From Arthrobacter sp. H-02-3 (lineage in GTDB: Bacteria; Actinomycetota; Actinomycetes; Actinomycetales; Micrococcaceae), in NCBI RefSeq assembly GCF_003097355.1, contig NZ_PYUI01000002.1, forward strand, positions 1-64,000: a stretch of DNA of 64,000 bases. Reading direction: 5' to 3'. Shown piece by piece: positions 23,086-32,033 of the stretch. The notes below the pieces were generated by a model that saw only the letters and a program-made list of their open reading frames with translations, made no database searches and was not told the DNA's origin. Numbering within the stretch: the first letter of the stretch is position 1; each line of letters opens with the position of its first letter. A program made the position numbers and the translations under genes.

Positions 23086-24846
23086 TCAGGCAGGCTGGGT
23101 GCTGAGAGCGGTCAGCGCCGACAATCTGTCTTCACCCACAGGCTCTCCGGACAGCATGGGAATGAGGGCGACCCGGTCTGTCAACGTGTGCACCTTCGCG
23201 ATCTGTTCGATCTCGCTCGCGGCGCGGGCCCGCAGGAACGGCGACTGCGGGTGTGCGGCTGCGATCGAGTTGTTGATGACCCAGGCCCACGGATGGATGC
23301 CCGCCCTTTCCAGATCATCCTGCAGAACCTCGGCTTCGAGCACAGGTGTCGTCTCAGCCAGGGTGACGAGGACAACCTTGGTCTGTGCCGGATCCTGAAG
23401 CCGCATGAGCGGTGTCACGAACCCCATCGTGTCGCCGACCTGGCGGGAGATCTCGCGGTGGTACGACCCCGTGGCGTCCAGGAGCAGCAGTGTGTGGCCG
23501 GTCGGCGCCGTGTCGATCACCACGAAGTGGCGGCGGGATTCCTGGACCACCCTGGAGAACTGCCGGAACACGGCCACCTCGTCCGTGCACGGGGACATGA
23601 GGTCCTCGGCCAGCGCCGCGCGGCCTTCGTCGTCCAGGCTCCGGCCCTTGGTCTCCATCACGTGGCTTCGATATTCCTGGATGGCCGCATCCGGATCAAT
23701 GCGGGAGACTTTCAGGCCCGGGGTGGATCCCTGCAACGTTTCGGTCAGATGGGCAGCCGGATCTGTCGTGGTCAGGTGGACCGGGTGTCCCCGTTTCGCG
23801 AGGGCGACGGCGATGGCGGCAGCGACAGTGGTCTTCCCGACCCCGCCCTTCCCCATGCACATCACGAGACCGTGGCCGTCGAGCTCCACTTCGTTCACCA
23901 GGGCAGCCAGCGGGGCATCTTCGACCTCGGCGTCCGCCGCCGCGCCGGGCGGCATGCCGGCCCCGGCGGCCGCGAACAAGGTCTCGAGGGCCGGAATGCC
24001 GACCATGTTGCCCGGCTTCAGATCCAGAACGTCGCGCGGAAGGGCGGCAACCGAGCCGGGCATGGCGGCGACGGCGGCAGCTTCCCGGGCGCGCAGGGCC
24101 TGCGCGAGTTCCTCCTCGCCGGCAGCGGGCGGCAGGACGCCGTTGAGGACGACGTAACCCCCGCCGATGCCGATCTCGCCCAGTTCCAGATAGGTTCGTT
24201 CGATCTCCGTCAGGGATGATGTCTGCGCGCGGCTGACCAGGACAAGGCGTGTCCGGGCCGGGTCGGTGAGAGCCTGCACGGCCTTGGCGTACACCTGCTT
24301 GTGCTTCTCGAGCCCTGAGAGGGGGCCCAGGCACGACGGATCTCCCTTTCCCGTCTCGAGGAAGTCGGTCCATGAACCGGGCAGTTGCAGCAGCCGGATC
24401 GTGTGGCCCGTCGGGGCGGTGTCGAAGACGATGTGGTCATACTCCGCGTAGGCCAGGTCGTCGGCGAGCAGGTTGGTGAACTCGTCGAACGAGGCGATCT
24501 CCGTGGTGCACGAGCCCGACAGGCCTTCAGCAATGCTGGCCAGTTCGGTCTCCGGCAGGAGGCCGCGCACGGGTGCGATGATCCGCTCACGGTAGGCTTC
24601 GGCGGCCTGCTCCGGGTCGATTTCCAGTGCGGAGAGGCCCGGCACCTCCTGGATGGGCGTGACGGTATTTCCGATGGTCACACCAAAGACCTGACCCACA
24701 TTCGACGCGGGGTCGGTGCTGACCAGAAGCACGTGCCTTCCCGCTCTTGCCAGGGTCAGGGCGGTCGCGCAGGCCACTGAGGTCTTGCCGACGCCGCCCT
24801 TTCCCGTGAAAAACACAAACCGGGGCAGGTTCTCAAGGAACTTCAC
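23086..24846 (-). CDS. arsA: Arsenical pump-driving ATPase
   Basis: This 586-aa soluble ATPase has the duplicated architecture of ArsA. The first half has P-loop GKGGVGKTS (15-23) and DTAPTGHTIRLLQLP near 145. The second half repeats GKGGVGKTT (about 330) and DTAPTGHTLLLLD (about 440). Length and arrangement match ArsA, which energises As(III) extrusion with a membrane partner. It follows arsD by 8 bases. No ArsB or Acr3 gene is in the window, so its membrane partner is elsewhere or unconventional. Confidence 0.92.
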   Translation of the reverse strand: MKFLENLPRFVFFTGKGGVGKTSVACATALTLARAGRHVLLVSTDPASNVGQVFGVTIGNTVTPIQEVPGLSALEIDPEQAAEAYRERIIAPVRGLLPETELASIAEGLSGSCTTEIASFDEFTNLLADDLAYAEYDHIVFDTAPTGHTIRLLQLPGSWTDFLETGKGDPSCLGPLSGLEKHKQVYAKAVQALTDPARTRLVLVSRAQTSSLTEIERTYLELGEIGIGGGYVVLNGVLPPAAGEEELAQALRAREAAAVAAMPGSVAALPRDVLDLKPGNMVGIPALETLFAAAGAGMPPGAAADAEVEDAPLAALVNEVELDGHGLVMCMGKGGVGKTTVAAAIAVALAKRGHPVHLTTTDPAAHLTETLQGSTPGLKVSRIDPDAAIQEYRSHVMETKGRSLDDEGRAALAEDLMSPCTDEVAVFRQFSRVVQESRRHFVVIDTAPTGHTLLLLDATGSYHREISRQVGDTMGFVTPLMRLQDPAQTKVVLVTLAETTPVLEAEVLQDDLERAGIHPWAWVINNSIAAAHPQSPFLRARAASEIEQIAKVHTLTDRVALIPMLSGEPVGEDRLSALTALSTQPA

Positions 24847-24854
24847 GCCGGAAC

Positions 24855-25250
24855 TTAGCAGCAGCTCGTGGAGCCGCCGCAGCAGCCGCCGGACTTCTTT
24901 TCGGTGAGGCCCAACTCCGGGCGCGGGGTCGGCTCTTCTGCCGCTTCGCCGAGTCCGGCGAACGTCAGCAACTGCCCCCTGCTCGGGTAGGCGCCGGTGG
25001 CGACGGTGACGCCGTCTACGACAGTGAGCGGCAGGCCCTTGGATCCGACGGTGTGCATGTAGCCGCGGACCGTCTCATCCTTAGCGAAGGCCGGCGGGTC
25101 GCTGGCCAGATTGTGCCGCGCAATGTCGGCGCCGAGGCCCTGAAGGTGGCGCACGTTTGCGGTCACGTCCACCAGGGACTGGTCGACGTCGGGGCCGCAG
25201 ACGCCGGTGTCGCAGCAGAGAGCGGATTCATAGATTCGGATGGCAGGCAT
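24855..25250 (-). CDS. arsD: Arsenic metallochaperone ArsD
   Basis: This 131-aa protein delivers As(III) to ArsA. Cys12, Cys13 and Cys18 (ALCCDTGVCGP) coincide with the arsenite-binding cysteines of the E. coli protein, and the C-terminus adds SGGCCGGSTSCC. The thioredoxin-like body includes GLPLTVVDG. It precedes arsA by 8 bases and has an ArsR-type site about 120 bases upstream. The tail resembles that of the flavoprotein at 17042-18424. Confidence 0.92.
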   Translation of the reverse strand: MPAIRIYESALCCDTGVCGPDVDQSLVDVTANVRHLQGLGADIARHNLASDPPAFAKDETVRGYMHTVGSKGLPLTVVDGVTVATGAYPSRGQLLTFAGLGEAAEEPTPRPELGLTEKKSGGCCGGSTSCC

Positions 25251-25367
25251 GCAGTTCTCCTTGGCTCTTGCGGTGGTTCGATCCAGTGCCGAAACCCTGT
25301 GCCGTCCTCATTGAGGCAGCTGTCCCAGGGGATGCGGCTTGCGAACGAGTGCGTCACATTCATCAGT

Positions 25368-25385
25368 ATATTGATATTCATCGAT
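25368..25385. promoter_or_regulatory. ArsR-type operator upstream of arsD-arsA
   Basis: ATATTGATATTCATCGAT matches the reverse complement of the arsC and arsR sites at 15 of 18 positions. It lies in the 242-bp gap between arsD and the divergent IclR gene, nearer the middle. Confidence 0.65.
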
Positions 25386-25492
25386 GCATGCTAGCCGGGC
25401 GGCGCGGACCGCCTAGCGAACTCCCCGTCATGCAGACTCCGTCTCTCCGTTCTAGACTCGGATCCACGCTCATCCCCGACGAGGAGGTCACG

Positions 25493-26287
25493 ATGGCCGG
25501 CGGCAGCCGCGAACCCGGCAGGACGGTGACCTCGAAGGTCCTCTCCATCCTGGAAGCCTTCGAAAAGTCCCGGGGAGCCCTCAGCCTGACGGACATCGCC
25601 GAAAAATCCAAGCTCCCGCTGAGTACGGCGCACCGGCTGGTCAACGAGCTCACTGACTGGGGCCTTCTCTCGCGGGAGCCCAACGGCCGCTATCAGCTCG
25701 GCATCCGCCTCTGGGAGCTCGCCCAGAACACCGGCCGCCAGCTCCGCGACGCGGCCCGGCCGTACGTTCAGGACCTCTTCTCGCTCACCGGCGAAACCGC
25801 GCACCTGGCGGTCCGGGCCGGCCACGAGGTGCTCTACATCGACCGCGTCTACGGCTCCAAGCGGGTGCCGCGGGCCTCCCGCGTCGGCGGCCGCCTGCCC
25901 ATGCACGCGACCGCCGTCGGCAAAGTCATCCTGGCCTTCGAGGAGGACTGGGTCCGCGACGCCTACCTGAACCGGCAGCTCGAGCGGCATACCGCGCACA
26001 CCCACGTTGACCCGCAGAAGCTGGCGGCCGAACTCGCCCAGATCCGGGAGCAGGGCTACGCCACCACCCTCGAGGAGGTCCGGCTGGGATCCTGCTCCAT
26101 CGCCGTCCCGGTCTTCCATACCGGCAGGATCGGCGCCGCGATCGGGCTGGTGCTGCCCACCAACCAGGCCGCCACGATGACCCGCCACCTGCCGGTCCTG
26201 AGGGGCATCGCGGCGCAGATCGAGCGCGCCACCGCCCGGATCCCGCTGGAAACGCTGCTGGGCAGCAATGTTGCGGGAACGGACTAG
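25493..26287 (+). CDS. IclR family regulator of the cresol cluster
   Basis: This 264-aa regulator has an N-terminal winged helix (LTDIAEKSKLPLSTAHRLVN at about 34-53) and an IclR effector domain at about 80-255. The start at 25493 has GAGGAGGT 6 bases upstream; the frame opening at 25157 is not used because it runs across the arsD promoter. It precedes the P450-led catabolic operon by 156 bases on the same strand and is the only regulator nearby, so it probably controls it in response to a phenolic compound or an aromatic intermediate. Confidence 0.88.
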   Translation: MAGGSREPGRTVTSKVLSILEAFEKSRGALSLTDIAEKSKLPLSTAHRLVNELTDWGLLSREPNGRYQLGIRLWELAQNTGRQLRDAARPYVQDLFSLTGETAHLAVRAGHEVLYIDRVYGSKRVPRASRVGGRLPMHATAVGKVILAFEEDWVRDAYLNRQLERHTAHTHVDPQKLAAELAQIREQGYATTLEEVRLGSCSIAVPVFHTGRIGAAIGLVLPTNQAATMTRHLPVLRGIAAQIERATARIPLETLLGSNVAGTD

Positions 26288-26442
26288 GCCGGGATCCCTG
26301 GCGGCAACAGGCCCTGCATCAACTGGCTTCCGCTCAGTGGAAGTGAGCCCTGCCATTCCGGCGTGATCGGGGCCACACTGGTGAATAAGAACCCGCGGCA
26401 TGCAGTGGCGCTGCCGGCGGGACCGAACACCAAGGAGCCCAG

Positions 26443-27720
26443 ATGTCATCGTCGACTGAAACGGCCGGCCGCTGTCCCTTCGGGCACGGCGCCGAAGCCC
26501 CCGCCGGGCACCACGGCTACGAGCCGTTCCAGATGAAGAATCCCTTCCCCGCCTACGCCGAACTCCGGGCCGAGCAGCCCGTCATGTTCGACGAGCGGAT
26601 CGGCCTCTATGTCGTCTCCCGCTATGACGACATCAAAGCCGTCTTTGAGGACTGGGAGACCTTCTCCAGTGAAAACGCCCAGGCGCCCGTCCGTGAACGC
26701 GGCGCCGCGGCCAAGAAGATCATGGACGACGGCGGCTTCACCGCCTACTCGGGCCTCTCCGCCCGCCGCCCGCCGGAGCACACACGCATCCGCGCCGTGG
26801 TCCAGAAGGCCTTCACGCCCCGCCGCTACAAGGCCCTGGAGCCCTTCATCCGGCAGAACGTCGTCGAGCTGCTCGAAACGATGCTCGCGCGGCCGGAACA
26901 CCGCGGCGACATGGTCAAGGACCTCGCCTACGACGTCCCCACCATCACCATCCTGACCCTGATCGGCGCCGACGTCTCCCAGGTGGACACCTTCAAGCGC
27001 TGGAGCGATTCCCGTGCCGCCATGACCTGGGGCGACCTCAGCGACGAGGAACAGATTCCGCACGCCCACAACCTCGTGGAGTACTGGCAGGAATGCCTTC
27101 GCCTGGTCCGGGTGGCCCACGAGTCCGGCGGCGATAACCTCACCGCGGACCTGGTCAAGGCGCAACAGGAAGGCGCCGAAATCTCCGACCACGAGATCGC
27201 CTCGGTCCTTTACAGCCTGCTCTTCGCCGGCCACGAGACCACCACCACCCTGATCTCCAACGCCCTCCGCGAACTCCTGGCCCGCCCCGAGCAGTGGCAG
27301 CAGCTTGTGGAGGACCCCAAGAAGATCCCCGCCGCCATCGACGAAGTCCTGCGCTACGCGGGCTCGATCGTCGGCTGGCGCCGCAAGGCCCTCAAGGACA
27401 CCGAAGTCGGCGGCGTCGCGATCAAGGAAGGCGCCCAGCTGCTGCTCCTGATGGGCTCGGCCAACCGGGACGACACGAAGTTTGACGCCGGCGAGGACTT
27501 TGACATCACCCGGCCCAACGCCCGCGAGCACCTGTCCTTCGGGTTCGGCATCCACTACTGCCTGGGCAACATGCTCGCCAAGCTCCAGGCCAAAATCGCC
27601 CTTGAGGAAGTGGCCCGGCTCGCCCCGGAGCTGCAGCTGGAGAACCCGGAAGCCATCGCCTTCCGCGAGAACCTCTCCTTCCGCGTCCCCGAGACCGTCC
27701 CCGTCAGCTGGAAGGCCTGA
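26443..27720 (+). CDS. creJ: Cytochrome P450, alkylphenyl-phosphate hydroxylase
   Basis: This 425-aa soluble bacterial P450 has oxygen-binding AGHETTTT (262-269), EVLR (301-304) and heme loop SFGFGIHYCLG with Cys373. In Corynebacterium glutamicum, CreJ oxidises the methyl group of 4-methylphenyl phosphate. The gene order here (P450, two phosphotransferase subunits, SDR, ferredoxin, reductase, HD hydrolase, aldehyde dehydrogenase) is the cre order exactly reversed, which supports the name. It is the first gene of a tightly packed operon; the next begins 5 bases after its stop. The exact alkylphenol is inferred. Confidence 0.88.
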   Translation: MSSSTETAGRCPFGHGAEAPAGHHGYEPFQMKNPFPAYAELRAEQPVMFDERIGLYVVSRYDDIKAVFEDWETFSSENAQAPVRERGAAAKKIMDDGGFTAYSGLSARRPPEHTRIRAVVQKAFTPRRYKALEPFIRQNVVELLETMLARPEHRGDMVKDLAYDVPTITILTLIGADVSQVDTFKRWSDSRAAMTWGDLSDEEQIPHAHNLVEYWQECLRLVRVAHESGGDNLTADLVKAQQEGAEISDHEIASVLYSLLFAGHETTTTLISNALRELLARPEQWQQLVEDPKKIPAAIDEVLRYAGSIVGWRRKALKDTEVGGVAIKEGAQLLLLMGSANRDDTKFDAGEDFDITRPNAREHLSFGFGIHYCLGNMLAKLQAKIALEEVARLAPELQLENPEAIAFRENLSFRVPETVPVSWKA

Positions 27721-27725
27721 GAAAT

Positions 27726-28901
27726 ATGCACAGCAACGAATACATCCAGTTCTTCGACGGCGGCATTGAACCGAAGCTCGAAAACCTCGGCGGCAAGGGC
27801 GCCTCGCTGGTCACCATGACCTCCGCCGGCATGCCCGTCCCGCCCGGCTTCGTGGTCACCACCGCCCAGTTCGACGCCTTCATGGAGGAAGCCGGCATCA
27901 CCCGGGACATCCACGAGCTCCTCGCCGGCCTGGACCCCGAGGACATGGCCCAGGTGGACAAGGTCGCCGCCGCCATCCGCGAGGATATCCGCTCCCGCCA
28001 GGTGCCGCAGGCCCTGCGCGAACTCACCGTCACCGCGTACGAGTCCCTGATGGCCCGCTTCGAGGCGCCGGTCCCGGTGGCCGTCCGCTCCAGCGCCACC
28101 GCGGAGGACCTCCCGGACGCCTCCTTCGCCGGCCAGCAGGACACCTATCTCTGGCTCGACGGCGTCAAGGCGGTCACCGAGCACATCCGCCAGTGCTGGG
28201 CCTCGTTGTTCACCTCCCGCGCCATCATTTACCGGCTTAAGAACAACATTCCCAACGAGGGCCTCTCGATGGCCGTGGTGGTGCAGAAGATGGTCAACGC
28301 GCGCGTCTCCGGCGTCGCGATCACCATGGACCCCACCAACGGCGACCGCTCCAAGATCACCATCGACTCCTCCTACGGGGTCGGGGAGATGGTGGTTTCG
28401 GGCCAGGTCACGCCGGATAACATCATGCTGGACAAGGTCACCCTGGCCGTCGTCTCCGAACATCTCGGCGACAAACATGCCGAACTCGTCCCGGATGCCG
28501 CGGCCGGCCGTCTGGTGGAGCGTGAGGTCGATGCCGAACGCCGCGGCCGCCGCAGCCTCACCGATGCCGAGCTCACCGCCGTCGCGCAGATGGCCAAGCG
28601 TGCCGAGAAGCACTACAAGTGCCCGCAGGACATCGAATGGGCCCTCGACGCTGATCTGCCGGACGGCGAAAACCTGCTCCTGCTGCAGTCCCGCCCGGAA
28701 ACTGTGCACTCTTCCAAGCCAGTTGTCCCGTCCTCGGCCGTTGCCGGCGGCTACTTCAGCGGACTCAGCCCCGCACCCGCCGCCTCACCCGCTGCCACGA
28801 CGCCGCCGGCCGGCAACGCGCCGTCGTCCGCCACGCCGTCGTCGGCTCCAGGATTCAGCCTCGGCAGCATCACCGCTTCGCTGCTCAAGCCCTCCTTCTA
28901 G
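27726..28901 (+). CDS. creI: Alkylphenol phosphate synthase, ATP-binding subunit
   Basis: This 391-aa protein is the isolated ATP-grasp half of a PEP synthase-like enzyme (pyruvate phosphate dikinase N-terminal domain, about 10-335). It includes LGGKGASLVTM near 20 and VRSSATAEDLPDASFAGQ at about 119-136. It has no phosphohistidine domain of its own; that lies on the next gene product. Together they would transfer phosphate from ATP to the phenol hydroxyl, as CreH/CreI do with 4-cresol. The last 50 residues form a Pro/Ala/Ser-rich tail beyond the catalytic fold. Confidence 0.85.
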   Translation: MHSNEYIQFFDGGIEPKLENLGGKGASLVTMTSAGMPVPPGFVVTTAQFDAFMEEAGITRDIHELLAGLDPEDMAQVDKVAAAIREDIRSRQVPQALRELTVTAYESLMARFEAPVPVAVRSSATAEDLPDASFAGQQDTYLWLDGVKAVTEHIRQCWASLFTSRAIIYRLKNNIPNEGLSMAVVVQKMVNARVSGVAITMDPTNGDRSKITIDSSYGVGEMVVSGQVTPDNIMLDKVTLAVVSEHLGDKHAELVPDAAAGRLVEREVDAERRGRRSLTDAELTAVAQMAKRAEKHYKCPQDIEWALDADLPDGENLLLLQSRPETVHSSKPVVPSSAVAGGYFSGLSPAPAASPAATTPPAGNAPSSATPSSAPGFSLGSITASLLKPSF

Positions 28902-28968
28902 ACGTTTTGACCCGCTAGTCCGCTCCGTCACCCAGGCTCAATGCTGAGCCCGTATTGAAAGGACCGCC

Positions 28969-30855
28969 ATGTCCCTGAAGTCCTTCCCCAAGCCCTCCGA
29001 GCTTCCGGTTCCCGCCGGCGCCGAGGGCTGGGAAAAGATCTACCCGTACTATCTGGTCTTCCAGGACAAGCTCAAGGAGCAGGAGGACGCCAAGTTCTGG
29101 TTCTGCGACAGCCAGCACTGGCCTACCGTGTTCAAGCCCTTCGAGACGATCGGCGGCGAGTTCGCGGTTAAGTGCCTGGGCCAGTACAACGCCCGTCACC
29201 TGATGATCCCCAACGCCAACGGCATCGAGTTCCGCATCCACCTGGGCTACCTCTACATGTCGCCCATCCCGGTCCCGGCGGACCAGATCGCCGCCCGCGT
29301 GCCCCTGTTCGAGCAGCGCGTGGGCCACTACTTCCAGAACTGGGAGCAGCTCCTCAAGCAGTGGCACGTCAAGGTCAAGGGCACCATCGATGAGATGGAA
29401 ACCATCTCCTTCCCCAGGCTCCCGGACATGGTCCCCATGGAGGACATCCTCTCCGGCAAGGGCAAAGACGGCTCCGAGAAGCTGCTGGAAAGCTACGACC
29501 GGCTGATCCAGTTGGCCTACCAGAACTGGCAGTACCACTTCGAGTTCCTCAACCTCGGCTACATCGCCTACCTGGACTTCTTCAACTTCTGCAAGCAGGT
29601 GTTCCCCAACATCCCGGACCAGTCCATCGCCACCATGGTGCAGGGCGTGGACATGGAGCTCTTCCGCCCGGATGACGAGCTCAAGCAGCTCGCCAAGCTC
29701 GCCGTCGAACTCGGGCTGCAGTCCCACTTTGGTAACACCGACGACGTCGACGCCACCCTGGGAGCCGTCGCAGCCGCCCCCGGCGGGGACCGCTGGATGG
29801 CCCAGTACGAGGGCGCGAAGGACCCGTGGTTCAACTTCACCGTGGGCAACGGCTTCTACGGCCACGACAAGTACTGGAACGAACACCAGGAAATCCCGCT
29901 CGGCTACATCGCGGACTACATCCGCCGGGTGGACGACGGCCAGGAAATCATGCGCCCGGTCGAGGCCCTGATCACCGAACGCGACCGCATCATCGAGGAA
30001 TACCGGGACCTCCTGGAAGGCGAAAACCAGGCCCTCTTCGACGCCAAGCGCGGGCTCGCCGCCACCGCCTACCCGTATGTGGAGAACCACAACTTCTACA
30101 TCGAGCACTGGACCATGGGCGTCTTCTGGCGCAAGATCCGTGAACTCAGCCGCATGATGCAGGCCGAGGGCTTCTGGACCGAACCGGACGACCTCCTCTA
30201 TCTGGGCCGCAACGAGGTCCGTGACGCCCTGTTCGACCTCGTCACCGGCTGGGGCGTCGGCGCCAAGCCGATCGGTCCCGACTACTGGCCGGAGGAGATC
30301 GAGCGACGCCGCGGAATAGTGGACGCGCTCAAGACCGCCCGCCCGGCCCCGGCGCTGAACACCCCGCCGGAATCCATCACCGAACCCTTCACCCGGATGC
30401 TCTGGGGCATCACCACCGAGCAGGTCCAGCAGTGGCTGGGCGCCGGAGAAGCGGTCGAAGGCGGCGGCCTGCGCGGCATGGCGGCCTCGCCCGGCGTCGT
30501 GGAAGGCCTGGCCCGCGTTGTCACCGACGCGGACCAGCTCTCCGAGGTGCAGCAGGGAGAAATCCTCGTCGCCACCGTCACCGCGCCGTCCTGGGGCCCG
30601 ATCTTCGGCAAGATCAAGGCCACCGTCACGGACATCGGCGGCATGATGAGCCACGCGGCCATCGTCTGCCGCGAATACGGCCTCCCGGCCGTGACCGGGA
30701 CCGGATCGGCGTCCACCACCATCAAGACCGGCCAGCGGCTGCGGGTGGACGGGACCAAGGGCACAGTCCAGATCCTCGACGCGCTGATTCCCGATACCGG
30801 GGAACCGGAGCTCCAGGTCGCCGGGCCCGGGGCCCACAGCCATAGCCATGTCTGA
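28969..30855 (+). CDS. creH: Alkylphenol phosphate synthase, phosphohistidine subunit
   Basis: This 628-aa protein carries the PEP-utilising mobile domain near its C-terminus, with GGMMSHAAIVCREYGLPAV and the phosphorylatable His562. The first 500 residues hold the substrate-binding part, rich in Trp and Tyr. The split of ATP-grasp and phosphohistidine parts into two genes is shared with phenylphosphate synthase and CreH/CreI. The C-terminus ends in a His-rich AHSHSHV. Its stop overlaps the next gene by 8 bases. The function is assigned from domain content and gene order. Confidence 0.85.
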   Translation: MSLKSFPKPSELPVPAGAEGWEKIYPYYLVFQDKLKEQEDAKFWFCDSQHWPTVFKPFETIGGEFAVKCLGQYNARHLMIPNANGIEFRIHLGYLYMSPIPVPADQIAARVPLFEQRVGHYFQNWEQLLKQWHVKVKGTIDEMETISFPRLPDMVPMEDILSGKGKDGSEKLLESYDRLIQLAYQNWQYHFEFLNLGYIAYLDFFNFCKQVFPNIPDQSIATMVQGVDMELFRPDDELKQLAKLAVELGLQSHFGNTDDVDATLGAVAAAPGGDRWMAQYEGAKDPWFNFTVGNGFYGHDKYWNEHQEIPLGYIADYIRRVDDGQEIMRPVEALITERDRIIEEYRDLLEGENQALFDAKRGLAATAYPYVENHNFYIEHWTMGVFWRKIRELSRMMQAEGFWTEPDDLLYLGRNEVRDALFDLVTGWGVGAKPIGPDYWPEEIERRRGIVDALKTARPAPALNTPPESITEPFTRMLWGITTEQVQQWLGAGEAVEGGGLRGMAASPGVVEGLARVVTDADQLSEVQQGEILVATVTAPSWGPIFGKIKATVTDIGGMMSHAAIVCREYGLPAVTGTGSASTTIKTGQRLRVDGTKGTVQILDALIPDTGEPELQVAGPGAHSHSHV

Positions 30856-31651
30856 CCAGCGGATGAATGACTCGAACATGCCTGCTGCGGAATATGACGG
30901 TGCGGGCCGGCCTGCCCGCACCGTCCTGATCACCGGCGCCGCCGGCGGCTTGGGCCGGGCGTTCGCGCTCGGCTTCGGCCGCCGCGGCTACCGCGTGGCG
31001 GTGGCGGACGTGAACCTTGACGGCGCGGAGGAAACGGCCAAGCTGGTCCTGGACACCGGGGCCGAGGCGGCCGCCTTCCACGCCGACGTCACCAGCCTCG
31101 ACTCCACGGAGGCCCTCGCGAAAAGCTGCGCGGACTTCGGCAACGGGAGCATCGACGTCGTGCTGAACAACGCCGCCGTGTATGCGGGGGTGACCCGCAG
31201 CCCGTTCGAGGACATCGATCCGGCCGAATGGGACCTGGTAATGAACGTGAACCTCAAGGGGCCCTGGCTCGTGACCCGGGCGGCCAGCCCGTACCTGCCC
31301 GAGGGCGGCCGCGTCATCAACCTCTCCAGCGCCACGATCTTCAGCGGCTCGGAACAGTGGCTCCACTACGTCGCCTCCAAGGGCGGCGTGGTGGCCCTGA
31401 CCCGGGTGATGGCCAAGGAACTGGGCCGCCGGGGGATCACGGTCAACGCGATCGCCCCCGGCTTCACCCTCACCGAGGCCAGCTACGGGCTAATGGAGAA
31501 CGCCGAGAACTACGGGGTGGACCGGGGCGCCATCAAGCGGGCCAGCCAGCCGGAGGACATCGTGGGCGCGGCGCTCTTCCTGGCCGGGCCGGACAGCTCC
31601 TACTACACGGGCCAGACCATGGTGGTCGACGGCGGCCGCCAGTTCATCTGA
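30848..31651 (+). CDS. creG: Short-chain alcohol dehydrogenase
   Basis: This 267-aa SDR oxidoreductase has the nucleotide motif TGAAGGLG (29-36), LNNAA at 106-110, and catalytic Ser160/161, Tyr174 and Lys178 in HYVASKGG. In the pathway it would oxidise the benzylic alcohol to the aldehyde. About 20 residues precede the usual SDR start. The gene overlaps creH by 8 bases, so it is translationally coupled. Confidence 0.85.
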   Translation: MSDQRMNDSNMPAAEYDGAGRPARTVLITGAAGGLGRAFALGFGRRGYRVAVADVNLDGAEETAKLVLDTGAEAAAFHADVTSLDSTEALAKSCADFGNGSIDVVLNNAAVYAGVTRSPFEDIDPAEWDLVMNVNLKGPWLVTRAASPYLPEGGRVINLSSATIFSGSEQWLHYVASKGGVVALTRVMAKELGRRGITVNAIAPGFTLTEASYGLMENAENYGVDRGAIKRASQPEDIVGAALFLAGPDSSYYTGQTMVVDGGRQFI

Positions 31652-31710
31652 CTCTGCCCTTTTTGCCAACTTCCCGACTTCAACCCCAAGTTCATCCCCA
31701 AGGAGGACCA

Positions 31711-32031
31711 ATGCCAACGGTTCATTTCACCGACGCCGAGGGCGCCGTCCGCGACGTCCAGGGCAACGCCGGCGACTCCGTCATGGAGACCGCGGTGCGC
31801 AACGGCGTCCCCGGCATCGTCGCCGAATGCGGCGGCTCGCTGTCCTGCGCCACCTGCCACGTCTTCGTCCGCGAGGACTGCCTCTCACAGCTCCCGGCGA
31901 TGGAGGACATGGAGGACGAGATGCTCTACGGCACCGCCGTGGACCGCGAGGACAACTCGCGGCTGTCCTGCCAGCTCCGCCTCACCGATGAGTTCGAACT
32001 GTTCGTCACCACCCCGGAAACCCAGGTATAG
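31711..32031 (+). CDS. creF: [2Fe-2S] ferredoxin
   Basis: This 106-aa adrenodoxin-type ferredoxin has cluster ligands Cys40, Cys46, Cys49 (ECGGSLSCATCH) and Cys87 (LSCQL). It starts at ATG 31711 after a strong AAGGAGG site, although the frame is open further upstream within creG. It passes electrons from the reductase encoded 2 bases downstream to the P450. Confidence 0.92.
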   Translation: MPTVHFTDAEGAVRDVQGNAGDSVMETAVRNGVPGIVAECGGSLSCATCHVFVREDCLSQLPAMEDMEDEMLYGTAVDREDNSRLSCQLRLTDEFELFVTTPETQV

Positions 32032-32033
32032 CC

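Noticed and set aside
25157..25492. N-terminal extension of the IclR regulator at 25493
   Set aside because: It would cover the arsD promoter and ArsR-type site, and the internal ATG has a far better ribosome site.
28915..30933. 672-codon open frame antisense to creH
   Set aside because: Shadow of creH: composition is a reverse-complement artefact, with no start site or motif, while creH has the phosphohistidine signature.
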